NCBI RefSeq assembly: GCF_016744175.1
Contig: NZ_JADGEV010000002.1
Coordinates: 65,136-129,135 of the forward strand
Length of the DNA: 64,000 nucleotides
Source: Neptunomonas sp.
GTDB taxonomy: Bacteria > Pseudomonadota > Gammaproteobacteria > Pseudomonadales > Balneatricaceae
Direction of reading: 5' to 3'
The notes below the pieces were generated by a model. That model was given only the letters and a program-made list of their open reading frames with translations, was not told the DNA's origin and ran no database searches. Both the position numbers and the translations under genes were made by a program. Position 1 is the stretch's first letter. Every line of letters starts with the position of its first letter. Below, piece after piece: positions 38,194 through 48,834 of this stretch.

Positions 38194-38871
38194 CTATCCT
38201 TTATCTGTGTAATAGAGTTTATGTTTTTGTATATAGTGCCAGACAGAATCTGGCAATAAATATCGAGGGGATTCACCATTAGCCATCAACTCACGAATAT
38301 GGGTGGCTGAAATACTTAATGGCGTCAACTCATGTATCAAAATACTACCTGACGGAGTCTTCAGCATATCATCTTTCGTTTCTACCTGATGCTCCTCCAA
38401 TAGTTGCTTCAAGGCCCCGTTCGGATCAAACAGATATCCAGGCCTCGCTACAACTATTATATGGCAGAGCGACAGGTACTCATCAAAACGAAGCCACTGA
38501 TCTAGCGACAAAAATGAGTCCATTCCCATCACCATACAGACAGGCGTCTCTAAGCCAAGTTCCTGACGCAAAGCCTCCAAGGTATAAATCGTATAAGAAG
38601 GTCGATCCGAAAGAATTTCTCTGGGATCACAACGTAACGCGCCTTCTTCAGCGATTGCTTCTTCAACCATAGCTAATCGTGCTATCGCAGTAGAACCTGG
38701 AACCTGCCGATGTACTGGCACATTAGATGGCATTAGAGACACAGAGCTAACATTTAGCCATTGCTGTATTTCTAATGCTGTTCTCAAATGTCCGAAATGG
38801 ACGGGATCAAATGTCCCCCCCATAAATACATGGGCCGCTGCCATTGGATTACTGTCGAATATGACCGTCAC
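38194..38871 (-). CDS. nadD: Nicotinate-nucleotide adenylyltransferase
   Basis: Makes deamido-NAD from nicotinate mononucleotide and ATP. The nucleotidyltransferase motif [10 protein letters not shown] and the C-terminal ISATHIREL (ISxTxxR) are intact. The start is uncertain: GTG 38871 overlaps proA by 23 nt, and ATG 38844 gives a shorter protein of 216 residues, nearer the E. coli length (213); neither has a strong SD. It lies between proA and rsfS, the order seen in Pseudomonas. Confidence 0.92.
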   Translation of the reverse strand: MTVIFDSNPMAAAHVFMGGTFDPVHFGHLRTALEIQQWLNVSSVSLMPSNVPVHRQVPGSTAIARLAMVEEAIAEEGALRCDPREILSDRPSYTIYTLEALRQELGLETPVCMVMGMDSFLSLDQWLRFDEYLSLCHIIVVARPGYLFDPNGALKQLLEEHQVETKDDMLKTPSGSILIHELTPLSISATHIRELMANGESPRYLLPDSVWHYIQKHKLYYTDKG

Positions 38872-40108
38872 CCAATACTACGTATTTTTGTGATGTTAAC
38901 CCTTCTAGCCCGACAGGGCCGCGTGCATGTATTTTATCAGTAGAAATACCAATTTCTGCACCCAGCCCATACTCAAAGCCATCCGCAAAACGCGTAGATG
39001 CATTAATAACTACTGAGCTGGAGTCAACCTCACGCAAGAAACGACGTGAGAGCGTATAGTTCTCAGTCACTATTGCATCAGTATGATGCGAACCGTACTG
39101 GTTAATATGCGCCATCGCCTCATCAATATTAGAAACAATCTTAATTGATAAAACGGGTGCAAGATATTCCGTCGACCAATCAGACTCCGTCGCTGGGTTA
39201 ACACGTGGCGCTATCGCACGTGTTTGCTCACACCCGCGCAATTCAACACCTGCAGCAAAGTAGCGATCAACCAAGTCACCTAATACTGCTTCAGCAATAT
39301 TTTCATGGATCAGTAAGGTTTCCATCGTATTACACGTGCCATAACGATGCGTTTTTGCATTGAGTGCAATATTGACTGCTTTTGCTCTATCTGCCTGATC
39401 ATCAATATACACATGGCAGATACCATCTAAGTGCTTAATCACAGGCACTTTAGCATCACGACTAATGCGCTCAATAAGCCCCTTACCACCACGTGGAACT
39501 ATCACATCCACGAATTCAGGCATCGTAATCAACTGCCCAACCGCTTCTCGATCAGTCGTTTCTACTACTTGTACAGCTTCTGCAGGCAGCCCGGCCTCTT
39601 TCAGCCCTACACGGATACACTCTGCAACGGCTTGGTTAGAATGAATAGCTTCTGAGCCGCCACGTAAAATAGTGGCGTTGCCTGATTTTAAGCACAAGCT
39701 AGCAGCCTCAACCGTTACATTTGGTCGGGATTCATAAATAATACCAATAACACCCAAGGGAACACGCATTTTACCTACTTGAATCCCGGAAGGGCGGTAA
39801 TTCATATCGGTGATACTTCCTACCGGATCAGGCAATGCGACTACTTGGCGTAAACCTTCGATCATTCCGTCGATAGTTGCATCGTCTAATCCAAGTCGAT
39901 CCAGCATAGCTGCATCCAACCCGTTTTGACGGCCGCTCTCGAGATCTTTCTTATTGGCTGTTATTAGCTCATTACGGCTGCTATCTAATGCAGTAACCAT
40001 GGCCAATAACGCTTTATTTTTAACACCCGTTTCCGCTCTCGCCACTAATCGGGAGGCTTCTCTGGCGCTTTGCCCTAACTTGTTCATGTATGCTTCAACG
40101 TTCATCAC
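38849..40108 (-). CDS. proA: Gamma-glutamyl phosphate reductase
   Basis: NADPH-dependent reductase in proline synthesis, giving glutamate semialdehyde. The catalytic cysteine is C259 in [25 protein letters not shown], and GGSEAIHSN belong to the nucleotide-binding domain. The 419-residue length is normal (E. coli 417). AAGG lies about 8 nt before the first ATG. proB is not adjacent; here proA heads the nadD-rsfS-rlmH-mrdA-rodA row. Confidence 0.96.
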   Translation of the reverse strand: MMNVEAYMNKLGQSAREASRLVARAETGVKNKALLAMVTALDSSRNELITANKKDLESGRQNGLDAAMLDRLGLDDATIDGMIEGLRQVVALPDPVGSITDMNYRPSGIQVGKMRVPLGVIGIIYESRPNVTVEAASLCLKSGNATILRGGSEAIHSNQAVAECIRVGLKEAGLPAEAVQVVETTDREAVGQLITMPEFVDVIVPRGGKGLIERISRDAKVPVIKHLDGICHVYIDDQADRAKAVNIALNAKTHRYGTCNTMETLLIHENIAEAVLGDLVDRYFAAGVELRGCEQTRAIAPRVNPATESDWSTEYLAPVLSIKIVSNIDEAMAHINQYGSHHTDAIVTENYTLSRRFLREVDSSSVVINASTRFADGFEYGLGAEIGISTDKIHARGPVGLEGLTSQKYVVLGDGHIRQ

Positions 40109-40224
40109 TTACCCTTTCGCGTTCACGTGAACTCATAATTATACAATGCTATCAATCTCGGGTCATGAACTGCTTTATATGAGTGACCAGAAAGACCACT
40201 AACTGCTATCATCGGCACTAATAA

Positions 40225-41859
40225 ATGGACAACCTTCAACGGATACATAATAGCAATATGCTAGCCACTTTAAAAAAGCCGCACTATCGCCTGATATTTG
40301 CCACAGCATTAGTCATGTTATCTGGCTGGATGCTTAGCGCAACGTATCTTTACATTGCAGCTGAAAACATAGCAAAGAGTGAAGCAACAAAGACAGCAAG
40401 GTTTACTGCCCGACAAGCGGCGATGACGATCCAGCCTTACCTTTTAGCAGAAGATATCATTAGCCTTAATTTTTTTCTCAATAGCTTATCGGAAGCGCGA
40501 CAAGTCAAAGGCGTTGCCGTTTTCAACAAAAATAACAAGCTCATTGCTCGCGCAGGAGAAAGTAACGATGCGGAGCAAAAGGTCATTTTGGGAAGCCCGC
40601 AAAACCCTATGGGCACATTGAAACTCTATACAAGCCATGATGCCGAAAAAAACATGCTTACCGGCCTGTTGTGGCAAATTTCCATCCTTTCTATTACGAC
40701 CCTATTAGCCACTTTAGTAACGCTATGGCTGTCCCTGAAGCAGCTCGTTTTACGATCAGCCTCAGCAGACGAAACACAAAAGACACCTTCTTCTTCCATT
40801 GAGACAAGTGACTTACTATCTAAACACAACGATACTTTGCCGCCGACAGAAATTACGCACGAAGAAAAAAATAATGAAACACCAACAGAAAATTTTTCTC
40901 AAGTGCTTGAAAACGCCAGTGGTCAGCCGTCATTAAAAGAGAGCAGTATCAAAGGCGGCCCATTAAGCCCTGCCCAAGACACTGAAAGAAGCGACACTCA
41001 TACCATAGATGAAACCCTAGATAACGACGAACTTGTCGACTTACTTAGGCCTGATACTACACAACGAATGCCTCACTTTATACCAGCACCCATTCAGCCA
41101 GAGAATGAGCAGAAACAGACACCACAAAAAGAGCCGAGTTATGCGCTAGAAGAGAGTCAACAAAGTCTTTCTGAATCTCGCACTGAATCGCCCAGGTTAA
41201 AAACCAACCCTTTACGCAATAATGGGCGAGAAGAAGAACAACTCGATTTATACAGCTTAGAACATCAGCTGGAACTATCGCTGCAGCCCAAAGAAGCTGC
41301 CTATTTATTTTATATAGATGCAACAACGGGGCATGCAGACTACGTCGAACCTGATGAACATAATTATTTATTACAAACTTACGAGCAGCTAATCAAAAAG
41401 GTTTCCGCTATTTATGGTGGGTCTGTATCTATTGATGCTAGTGGGGACATGCAGCTATTTTTTGACGACCAAGATGAAGAGGATGGACATGGCGTTCACG
41501 CTCTTTGTGCTGCAAAGCTTTTTACACTACTTTATAGAGCATTCAATCACGCACGTATTAAGTCATTTAAACCTGTTTTGAATTTACACATGGCTATCGT
41601 ACGAGGCAACCGCGATAAAATTAATCTTATTAAAGAAGAAGCACTCTTTTTAACACGCACAACTCAAACAAATGAGCTGATCAGCCATACTGCACTCACA
41701 GAAGCCAACCAACTCAAATCAACGCTATTATCCATTGCTGATGTTCGTCGCGAAGATGAAGACAAGGTACTAATACTTTCCCTTACATCCTCGTACCAAG
41801 CACTCCTCACAAAGCAAGCGACACACATATTAACAAAGCCTGCTACTGGAAAAGCATAG
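40225..41859 (+). CDS. YtjB/AhpA-like membrane protein with a degenerate cyclase-like C-terminal domain
   Basis: 544 residues. TM1 (about 22-46) and TM2 (147-171) enclose a periplasmic domain whose ARQAAMTIQPYLL and GVAVFNKNNKLIARAGES segments resemble E. coli YtjB (SMP). A long acidic, Ser/Thr/Gln-rich linker (about 180-350) joins it to a cytoplasmic domain (355-510). That domain has the shape of a class III nucleotidyl cyclase: FYIDATTGHADY, IYGGSVSIDASGDMQLFF, then LHMAIVRGN. The metal-binding aspartates are not clearly conserved, so it is probably inactive or a sensor. ATG 40258 is an alternative start. It is divergent from proA and convergent with parC. Function unknown. Confidence 0.75.
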   Translation: MDNLQRIHNSNMLATLKKPHYRLIFATALVMLSGWMLSATYLYIAAENIAKSEATKTARFTARQAAMTIQPYLLAEDIISLNFFLNSLSEARQVKGVAVFNKNNKLIARAGESNDAEQKVILGSPQNPMGTLKLYTSHDAEKNMLTGLLWQISILSITTLLATLVTLWLSLKQLVLRSASADETQKTPSSSIETSDLLSKHNDTLPPTEITHEEKNNETPTENFSQVLENASGQPSLKESSIKGGPLSPAQDTERSDTHTIDETLDNDELVDLLRPDTTQRMPHFIPAPIQPENEQKQTPQKEPSYALEESQQSLSESRTESPRLKTNPLRNNGREEEQLDLYSLEHQLELSLQPKEAAYLFYIDATTGHADYVEPDEHNYLLQTYEQLIKKVSAIYGGSVSIDASGDMQLFFDDQDEEDGHGVHALCAAKLFTLLYRAFNHARIKSFKPVLNLHMAIVRGNRDKINLIKEEALFLTRTTQTNELISHTALTEANQLKSTLLSIADVRREDEDKVLILSLTSSYQALLTKQATHILTKPATGKA

Positions 41860-41886
41860 CAACCCATCGCAATACGCATCAATAAT

Positions 41887-41919
41887 CTGAAATACTAGGT
41901 TACGAGTCTAGTATTTCAG
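41887..41919. terminator. Perfect 12-bp hairpin between convergent genes, spanning the parC stop
   Basis: CTGAAATACTAG (41887-41898) and CTAGTATTTCAG (41908-41919) are perfect complements around 9 nt. The parC stop codon lies in the loop, so one arm is coding. No T-run follows on either strand. Confidence 0.5.
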
Positions 41920-44170
41920 TCTTACTACTCATCACCTCCAGCTTATCTACACGCTGATAACCTCGCGGCAATTTGTTACCTCGTCGCCCACGCTCTCCTC
42001 GATAATGCTCAAGGTCAGAAGGTTTTAGCTTAAGATGCTGACGCCCCGCATGCACTTGCAGTATTGAGTCAGGCATCAACACAACAACATCACAAACAAT
42101 CTCTTCTCGTGTTGCGGCACGCACAGACGGAATGTTAATGATTTTATTTCCCTTACCTCGCGCCAACTCCGGCAGCTCTGCCACAGGAAACACCAATAAG
42201 CGCCCTTCACTGGTTATCGCGGCTAACAAGGCCTGCTCCATATTTTCAACTTTCACAGGGCCTAACACTTGGGCATTTTTGGGTAATGTAAGAGCAGCTT
42301 TACCATTTTTAGTTTTACTGGAAAGGTCAGAAATCGATGTAATGAATCCATACCCTGCATCAGATGCCAACAGGATCTTATCATTGTCTTTTCCAGACAC
42401 AGCCGCCTCAATTGTGGCTCCTTTTTGAAGCGTCACCCGCCCAGTGATCGGCTCACCCTGGCCGCGCGCTGACGGTAGAGTATGCGACTCAAGAGTATAG
42501 CTTCGTCCAGTCGAATCTAGCAAAATCAACGGCTGATTCATTCTCCCCGCACACGCTAGCTTAAAGCTATCCCCAGACTTATAACTCAAGCCTGCACCAT
42601 CTATATCATGCCCCTTAGCTGCGCGAATCCAGCCTTGCTTAGATATAATTGCCATCACAGGATCAGAAGACAGCAAATCTTTTTCATTAAAGGCTTGAGC
42701 TTCACTACGTATTACAACAGGTGAGCGGCGCTCATCACCATAGGTTTCCATATCGTCTTTGAGTTCTTTTTTGATCAGTGTGCGCATACGCTGGTCTGAA
42801 CCCAGTATCAACTCAAGGCGCTTACGCTCAGCATCAAGCTCATCCTGCTCAGACTTAATTTTAAACTCTTCTAGCTTAGCAAGGTGGCGCAGTTTAAGGT
42901 CCAAAATTGCATCAGCCTGAGTCTCGCTCAGACTAAACCGCTTCATCAACTCTTGCCTAGGCTCATCCTCATAACGGATGATAGCAATCACTTCATCTAT
43001 ATTCAGATACGCGACCATCAAACCTTCAAGAATGTGTAAGCGATCCAGCACTTTTGATAAACGATGCTCTAACCGGCTTCTCACAACACCCGTGCGCCAA
43101 CTTAGCCATTCAGTCAAAATCATACGTAGATTTTTCACTTGAGGGCGCCCATCAACACCGATCATATTCATGTTGACGCGATAGGTTCTTTCCAGATCAG
43201 TAGAGGCAAATAGATGCGCCATCAACTGTTCTGCGTCGATGCGATTTGAACGTGGAATAATCACTAAACGTGTGGGGTTTTCATGATCCGATTCATCTCG
43301 CAGATCAGCTACCATCGGTAGTTTTTTCTGCTGCATCTGCTGAGCGATTTGTTCAAGAATTTTATCACCCGACACCTGATAAGGCAGCGCAGTAACAATA
43401 ATATCGCCTTGCTCTTGCGTATACACAGCACGCATACGTACTGAGCCTCGGCCAGTCTCGTAAATCTTTTGCAGGTCACTTGGTGACGATATAATCTCCG
43501 CGTCCGTTGGCATATCAGGCGCAGGAACAAAAGTGCACAATTCAGCAATGTCAGCTTTTGGGTTATCCAGCAGGTGAATACATGCCGAGGTGACTTCACG
43601 CAGGTTATGCGGTGGTATATCAGTCGCCATACCTACCGCGATACCACTACCACCGTTCAGTAAAATATTAGGCAATCGAGCAGGTAAAACTGCAGGCTCA
43701 ACCATAGTACCGTCAAAGTTAGGCAACCAGTCAACGGTTCCTTGACTGACTTCCTGTAGCAATACTTCTGCATACTTTGCTAGCTTTGCTTCGGTATATC
43801 GCATGGCAGCAAAGGACTTAGGATCATCTTGTGATCCCCAGTTCCCCTGCCCATCAATTAATGGGTAACGGTAGCTAAAAGGCTGCGCCATCAACACCAT
43901 CGCCTCATAACAAGCACTATCGCCGTGAGGATGGTATTTACCTAACACATCCCCCACAGTACGCGCTGATTTTTTATGCTTAGCTGAGGCCTTTAACCCA
44001 AGTTCAGACATCGCATAAACAATACGACGCTGTACCGGCTTCATTCCATCACCTACATGCGGTAAAGCACGATCCAAAATGACATACATGGAGTAATCCA
44101 AGTACGCTTTTTCGGTGAAATCTTTTAAGGGTAAACGCTCAATGCTATCGTCTGTTATTACTTCACTCAT
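41900..44170 (-). CDS. parC: DNA topoisomerase IV subunit A
   Basis: Cleaves and rejoins DNA in topoisomerase IV, which decatenates daughter chromosomes. The active-site tyrosine is Y125 in [10 protein letters not shown]. The quinolone region reads GDSACYE, with S85 and E89 (E. coli S80 and E84) wild type. The 756 residues compare with 752 in E. coli, and the C-terminal beta-pinwheel is complete. It lies 22 nt downstream of parE. Confidence 0.98.
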   Translation of the reverse strand: MSEVITDDSIERLPLKDFTEKAYLDYSMYVILDRALPHVGDGMKPVQRRIVYAMSELGLKASAKHKKSARTVGDVLGKYHPHGDSACYEAMVLMAQPFSYRYPLIDGQGNWGSQDDPKSFAAMRYTEAKLAKYAEVLLQEVSQGTVDWLPNFDGTMVEPAVLPARLPNILLNGGSGIAVGMATDIPPHNLREVTSACIHLLDNPKADIAELCTFVPAPDMPTDAEIISSPSDLQKIYETGRGSVRMRAVYTQEQGDIIVTALPYQVSGDKILEQIAQQMQQKKLPMVADLRDESDHENPTRLVIIPRSNRIDAEQLMAHLFASTDLERTYRVNMNMIGVDGRPQVKNLRMILTEWLSWRTGVVRSRLEHRLSKVLDRLHILEGLMVAYLNIDEVIAIIRYEDEPRQELMKRFSLSETQADAILDLKLRHLAKLEEFKIKSEQDELDAERKRLELILGSDQRMRTLIKKELKDDMETYGDERRSPVVIRSEAQAFNEKDLLSSDPVMAIISKQGWIRAAKGHDIDGAGLSYKSGDSFKLACAGRMNQPLILLDSTGRSYTLESHTLPSARGQGEPITGRVTLQKGATIEAAVSGKDNDKILLASDAGYGFITSISDLSSKTKNGKAALTLPKNAQVLGPVKVENMEQALLAAITSEGRLLVFPVAELPELARGKGNKIINIPSVRAATREEIVCDVVVLMPDSILQVHAGRQHLKLKPSDLEHYRGERGRRGNKLPRGYQRVDKLEVMSSKTEILDS

Positions 44171-44192
44171 ATCTCAACATCCATCCAACTGA

Positions 44193-46085
44193 CTACTTTT
44201 GAGCCAGGTCACCCTTACTTTCCAGCCAGCTTTTACGATCAGCGGCGCGCTTTTTAGCTAACAACATATCCAACATCTCATGCGCGTTATCTTCAGCGTC
44301 AACAGTGAGCTGTACTAAACGGCGTGTGTCTGGATCCATTGTTGTCTCACGTAATTGCAGGGGATTCATCTCCCCCAGCCCTTTGAATCGCTGTACATTA
44401 ATTTTAACGTTTTTGCGTTCGGCACGTATGCGTTCCACGATGCCGTTCTTCTCAGCGTCATCCAGTGCATAAAACACATCTTTAGCCGCATCAATACGAT
44501 ATAGCGGCGGCATAGCAACATAAATGTGCCCGGCATCTACCAAGGGTTTGAAATGGCGTAAAAATAATGCGCAGATCAAGGTAGCAATATGTGCACCATC
44601 AGAATCGGCATCGGCTAACACGCAGACCTTTCCATAGCGCAAACCTTCCAAGTTATCTGAGCCTGGTTCGACGCCCACTGCCACTGAAATATCGTGAATT
44701 TCCTGCGATGACAGAATTTCTCCAGAATCAACTTCCCAAGTATTCAGTATTTTCCCACGTAACGGCATAATTGCCTGAAATTGTCTGTCACGCGCTTGCT
44801 TGGCAGAACCACCAGCAGAATCACCTTCCACCAGAAACAGTTCAGAACGCATTGTTTCTGAACCGGCACAGTCAGCCAATTTACCGGGAAGTGCTGGACC
44901 TTGAGTAATTTTCTTACGCACTACTTTCTTACTAGAGCGTAAACGTTTCTGAGCATTAGCAATGACACTTTCAGCTAATTGCTCTCCCTCTTCAACATGG
45001 CTATTTAGCCACAGTGAAAAAGCGTCCTTAGCGGAGCCCGAGATAAAGGCAGCAATATGCCGAGATGAGAGTCGCTCTTTAGTTTGGCCGGAGAATTGAG
45101 GGTCACGCATTTTTGCTGAGAGGATAAAAGCACAACGCTCCCAAATATCGTCCGCTGTTAATTTCACGCCTCGCGGTAACAAGCTGCGAAATTCACAAAA
45201 TTCGCGCATCGCCTCAAGCAAGCCGGTTCTGAACCCATTAACATGGGTTCCGCCTTGCACTGTTGGAATGAGGTTAACAAAACTTTCACACGTTAACTCT
45301 CCCCCTTCAGGTAACCATTGCACCGCCCACTCAACAGCGTCTTCCTCTCCTTGCAAGGAGCCGATAAAGGGCTCTTCAGGTATCGTTTCAAATACCTGCG
45401 TTGTTCCACGAAGATATGCACTAAGTCCGTCTTCGTAATACCACTCTTGCTTTTCGTTTTTACCGCTACTCTGATCTGTAAAAGTAACTTTTAACCCAGG
45501 GCAAAGAACGGCTTTGGCACGTAAATTATGTTTAAGATGAGGGACACTATATTTGGGTGAGTCAAAATATTGCGGATCTGCTAAAAAGCGAACGGTAGTC
45601 CCGGTATTACGCTTACCACAGGTATCAATCACTTCTAATTCAGAGACTTTAAATCCATCGGCGAATCCGATTTTATACACATTAGCATCGCGCTTAATTT
45701 GTACTTCAAGCAACTTAGACAATGCATTCACAACAGAGACACCAACACCGTGCAATCCACCGGAGTAGTTGTAGTTGTCATTATTGAATTTACCGCCTGC
45801 ATGTAAGCGAGTGAGGATAAGCTCAACTCCACTAACGCCCTCTTCAGGGTGTAGGTCAACAGGCATACCGCGTCCATCATCACTGACAGACAAAAATCCA
45901 TCTTTATGCAGAATCACATCGATCTGCTTAGCATGCCCTGCCAAAGCTTCATCGACTGAGTTATCAATAACTTCTTGCGCTAGATGGTTAGGACGGTCAG
46001 TTTCTGTATACATACCTGGACGTCGTTTAACCGGGTCCAGCCCACTTAAGACTTCTATCGAGTCAGCTGTATATTGCGTTGACAT
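44193..46085 (-). CDS. parE: DNA topoisomerase IV subunit B
   Basis: ATPase subunit of topoisomerase IV. The GHKL ATPase domain shows EVIDNSVDEA and DDGRGMPVD, and GLHGVGVSVVNALS. The TOPRIM motifs EGDSAGGSAKQARDR and DADSDGAHI bind magnesium. The 630-residue length equals E. coli ParE and lacks the GyrB insertion, so this is ParE. It follows yqiA by 17 nt and precedes parC. Confidence 0.98.
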   Translation of the reverse strand: MSTQYTADSIEVLSGLDPVKRRPGMYTETDRPNHLAQEVIDNSVDEALAGHAKQIDVILHKDGFLSVSDDGRGMPVDLHPEEGVSGVELILTRLHAGGKFNNDNYNYSGGLHGVGVSVVNALSKLLEVQIKRDANVYKIGFADGFKVSELEVIDTCGKRNTGTTVRFLADPQYFDSPKYSVPHLKHNLRAKAVLCPGLKVTFTDQSSGKNEKQEWYYEDGLSAYLRGTTQVFETIPEEPFIGSLQGEEDAVEWAVQWLPEGGELTCESFVNLIPTVQGGTHVNGFRTGLLEAMREFCEFRSLLPRGVKLTADDIWERCAFILSAKMRDPQFSGQTKERLSSRHIAAFISGSAKDAFSLWLNSHVEEGEQLAESVIANAQKRLRSSKKVVRKKITQGPALPGKLADCAGSETMRSELFLVEGDSAGGSAKQARDRQFQAIMPLRGKILNTWEVDSGEILSSQEIHDISVAVGVEPGSDNLEGLRYGKVCVLADADSDGAHIATLICALFLRHFKPLVDAGHIYVAMPPLYRIDAAKDVFYALDDAEKNGIVERIRAERKNVKINVQRFKGLGEMNPLQLRETTMDPDTRRLVQLTVDAEDNAHEMLDMLLAKKRAADRKSWLESKGDLAQK

Positions 46086-46102
46086 CTATTTATTTATTCC
46101 TG

Positions 46103-46738
46103 TCACTCTATAAAAGAAGGTAAAGGGTTCGCTTCTGGTAACACTAGCTGCCCCCTGGAAAAACTGATAATCGCAGGAATCAGTTTTTCAAATTGATCGA
46201 AACCATGACTACCACCGGGCTGGATAAAAGCAGGAGATTCATTAAAAAACTCAACCGCTTCACGATAATCCAACGTTTCATCCGCTGTTTGCGTTAATAA
46301 TAAATAACGCTGAGGATCTGCCACCTTATCTACAGCCAAGGCTTCTAGCTGAGTCAAGTGCTCTCGCGTTAACGTATAACGCTCATGCGTGTATAGATTT
46401 TCATTATCTCCTAACCACTCAGCTAATAAATGATAAGGATAGATCGCTGGATTCACCAGTACTGTTGTGCAATTTTCATAACGTTCTGTTAACCATAAGC
46501 TATAAAATCCACCTAATGAGCTACCAATTAATAAAACTGGACGCTGCGGATTTTCAGTTATCAATGCTTCTAGCTGCATTATCGCTTTTGACGGCCAATG
46601 CGATAATGCAGGTACGGAATAATCACCGATATCGGCCTGTTTATGATTCGCTTTAAGATATTCCCCAAATAATCGTGCTTTCACTGAATCTGGCGAACTA
46701 TTAAAGCCGTGTATATAGATAAATAACGGCAACAACAT
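46103..46738 (-). CDS. yqiA: YqiA-like alpha/beta-hydrolase esterase
   Basis: 211-residue cytoplasmic esterase of the YqiA/UPF0227 family. The nucleophile is S74 in GSSLGG (72-77), the start is IYIHGFNSSPDS, and the catalytic histidine is probably in GGSHGFDQFE. It lies between cpdA and parE, exactly as in E. coli. E. coli YqiA hydrolyses short acyl-CoA and p-nitrophenyl esters; the natural substrate is unknown. Confidence 0.9.
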   Translation of the reverse strand: MLLPLFIYIHGFNSSPDSVKARLFGEYLKANHKQADIGDYSVPALSHWPSKAIMQLEALITENPQRPVLLIGSSLGGFYSLWLTERYENCTTVLVNPAIYPYHLLAEWLGDNENLYTHERYTLTREHLTQLEALAVDKVADPQRYLLLTQTADETLDYREAVEFFNESPAFIQPGGSHGFDQFEKLIPAIISFSRGQLVLPEANPLPSFIE

Positions 46739-46796
46739 ACTGGTTATCCTTACAGTGTTTAGAAGAAGTTACCTAAGGTTTCAATGGGATGCAAGC

Positions 46797-47558
46797 TCAG
46801 AAAGGGACTCGTTTTACGATTGTTTCATACCGACCGTCATCAAACAGATCGATAACCCTATAGCCTGGTAACGAGAGATCTCTATCAGGCTCTAACAACG
46901 GCGTATCAGTACCCACTGCAAATTGAGGCGCTGTTGCTGGTGTGACCAATACTGCTACATTTTCTCGATGTATTTGATGCTCCTGATGAAGATGTCCACA
47001 TAACACTAACTTTAACTTTTCATACGAAGCAACTTGCTTCCAAAAAATCTCTTTATTAGAAAGCATAATCTTATCTTGCCAGAGACTTCCAACGTTAACA
47101 GGCGGATGATGCAGCCCTATAAGTATGAAATGGTTAGGATACTCATTCACAACGTTATCCAACCAACACAACTGCGCACCACTGAGCGCGCCACCACCCG
47201 CACCATCGGGTTCGGAGGTAGAATCCAATAAAATAACGCACCACGCCCCTTCCACCACAACTTTTCCTGAAAGGCTTTTGTATTCCAGCATTTTGCTGGC
47301 ATCATCATGATTGCCGGGAATCCAACGAATAGCTGTCGCCATATTGATTGTATAGGATTGCAAACGATCATAAACGGTGCTGTAACCGTGATGAGCGAGG
47401 TCACCCGTCAGCAGCAATATATCAGGACAAGGATGAGTAGCTCTTACGTCATCGAGAACAGCCAGCAAGCGCTGCTCCGGATTCTCCTCTTTAAACAGAT
47501 CATCTTCACCAGCTTGCAAGTGACAGTCGGTAACTTGAATAATACGCGTCATATGCAT
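46797..47558 (-). CDS. cpdA: 3',5'-cyclic AMP phosphodiesterase CpdA
   Basis: Metallophosphoesterase of the class III cAMP phosphodiesterases. Metal-ligand motifs appear in order: QVTDCHL, LTGDLAH, GNHDD, HHPP and GHLHQEH. I place the start at ATG 47558, which overlaps the DUF1249 stop (TAATG); ATG 47552 is 6 nt further in, and the frame open to 47615 lies inside the upstream gene. This gives 253 residues (E. coli 275). It should lower cAMP; no cyclase gene is nearby, though the YtjB-like protein has a cyclase-like domain. Confidence 0.92.
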   Translation of the reverse strand: MHMTRIIQVTDCHLQAGEDDLFKEENPEQRLLAVLDDVRATHPCPDILLLTGDLAHHGYSTVYDRLQSYTINMATAIRWIPGNHDDASKMLEYKSLSGKVVVEGAWCVILLDSTSEPDGAGGGALSGAQLCWLDNVVNEYPNHFILIGLHHPPVNVGSLWQDKIMLSNKEIFWKQVASYEKLKLVLCGHLHQEHQIHRENVAVLVTPATAPQFAVGTDTPLLEPDRDLSLPGYRVIDLFDDGRYETIVKRVPF

Positions 47559-48001
47559 TAGGCAGTAAACACAGGTTCTATAAATTGCCCATGCTGCTGA
47601 CAATGACTTAACCATTCTCCCAAATAATTATTCAGCTGTACTTTCTCATCCGGCTGATGCATTTCACGATTAGGATAGGGGTACACTCCAGATAATTGGC
47701 GACGACGTTTCAGACAAATCACTTCCGCCATGTTGGCATCATGATAAAGCCTAACAATCAGCGCGGGAGATTCAAGCCATGACGAACCACTTTCTTCCTG
47801 TTGCGAAATTTGTAATGTAGTGGTGTAAACAAACCGCTCTTCTACTTCAATCCGTATTTGCGTCTGATGCTCTCCGCATACCAGACGGAACTCGCGCATA
47901 TCGCACTCTTCCAAATCAGGCATTAGCTTATTCAAGCGGGCATAGTTGACCTCACATATGGCCATTTGCCGCGTTAAATCAGGCACATATTTACGTTTCA
48001 T
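47558..48001 (-). CDS. yqiB: DUF1249 protein (YqiB)
   Basis: 147-residue DUF1249 protein, positioned between nudF and cpdA as in E. coli. Segments such as YVPDLTRQMAICEVNYARL at the N-terminus, and VRLYHDANMAEVIC, are typical. It overlaps nudF by ATGA and cpdA by one base. The function of the family is not established. Confidence 0.9.
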   Translation of the reverse strand: MKRKYVPDLTRQMAICEVNYARLNKLMPDLEECDMREFRLVCGEHQTQIRIEVEERFVYTTTLQISQQEESGSSWLESPALIVRLYHDANMAEVICLKRRRQLSGVYPYPNREMHQPDEKVQLNNYLGEWLSHCQQHGQFIEPVFTA

Positions 48002-48636
48002 ACAGCGTCAACGCTCCATTTTTCTTTTATCACCGCTTTATTTAACTGTAGCCACTGTATTGCAATAATTGCAGCAGCATTATCCACATCGCCCGTCTTC
48101 AACATCGCTACCGCAACATCAACAGGAAACAAATGTACTTTAATGTCCTCTCCCTCACCTTCCAGCCCATGAACACCACCTAAGCCATCACTATTCACAC
48201 AGCCACAATACAAATCTATATACTCTCTGGCTCCACCTGGGCTTGGAGTAAACCGGCTAATATGCTCAAGTTGTAGTATTTCTGCCCCTGCCTCTTCAAT
48301 ACTCTCTCGCCGAGCTACCTCTTCAATAGTTTCGCCAGGCTCAACAAGACCTGCAACAAGTTCCAGCAACCACGGACTGCGAGGGTGATCGATTGTACCA
48401 ATGCGAAACTGCTCAATTAAAACAACAACCTCTCGCTTAGGGTCGTACAAAAGTACACACACCGCATTAGGCCTCCAAAAGAGATCTCTTGTAATCTCTA
48501 TTCCCCCACCTTCAAAGCGCTTATGACGTAGCTTTATTTCTCGCATCTGATAAAAGCTATCACAGATAACTGTGTCTTCTTCTACCTCAAAATCAGCGAT
48601 GCTAAATGCAGGGCTCCAGTGCTTGCTCATCGGCAA
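47998..48636 (-). CDS. nudF: ADP-ribose pyrophosphatase
   Basis: Nudix hydrolase acting on ADP-ribose. The Nudix box GLVEPGETIEEVARRE, then IEEAGAE, fits GX5EX7REUXEEXGU. The 212-residue length and IEQFRIGTIDHPRSPWLLE segment match NudF (E. coli 209). It is first in nudF-yqiB-cpdA-yqiA-parE-parC, so its promoter should lie in the 198-nt gap upstream, where no strong sigma-70 pair is visible. Confidence 0.94.
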   Translation of the reverse strand: MPMSKHWSPAFSIADFEVEEDTVICDSFYQMREIKLRHKRFEGGGIEITRDLFWRPNAVCVLLYDPKREVVVLIEQFRIGTIDHPRSPWLLELVAGLVEPGETIEEVARRESIEEAGAEILQLEHISRFTPSPGGAREYIDLYCGCVNSDGLGGVHGLEGEGEDIKVHLFPVDVAVAMLKTGDVDNAAAIIAIQWLQLNKAVIKEKWSVDAV

Positions 48637-48834
48637 TGCTCCATCAAAGTGAATAAAACACAGGTCTAGGTTCTAGTTAAAATAGCAAAATAAACACAAT
48701 GGAAGAAATACGATCTTTACGCAGTATAGTCTGATTAGTAACGGAGACCAAAACCATCAGTTTTAGCGAGAAACAAGCGAGGAACTTCTAAAGCTGCTCG
48801 ACTGATTGCAATAAGGTATTAAAAGCAGGCAAAA

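Noticed and set aside
38319-38672. 117-residue open frame on the plus strand
   Set aside because: It is antisense to nadD and has no coding support.
41900-44170. Quinolone-resistance change in ParC
   Set aside because: The positions equal to E. coli S80 and E84 are Ser and Glu, the sensitive form.
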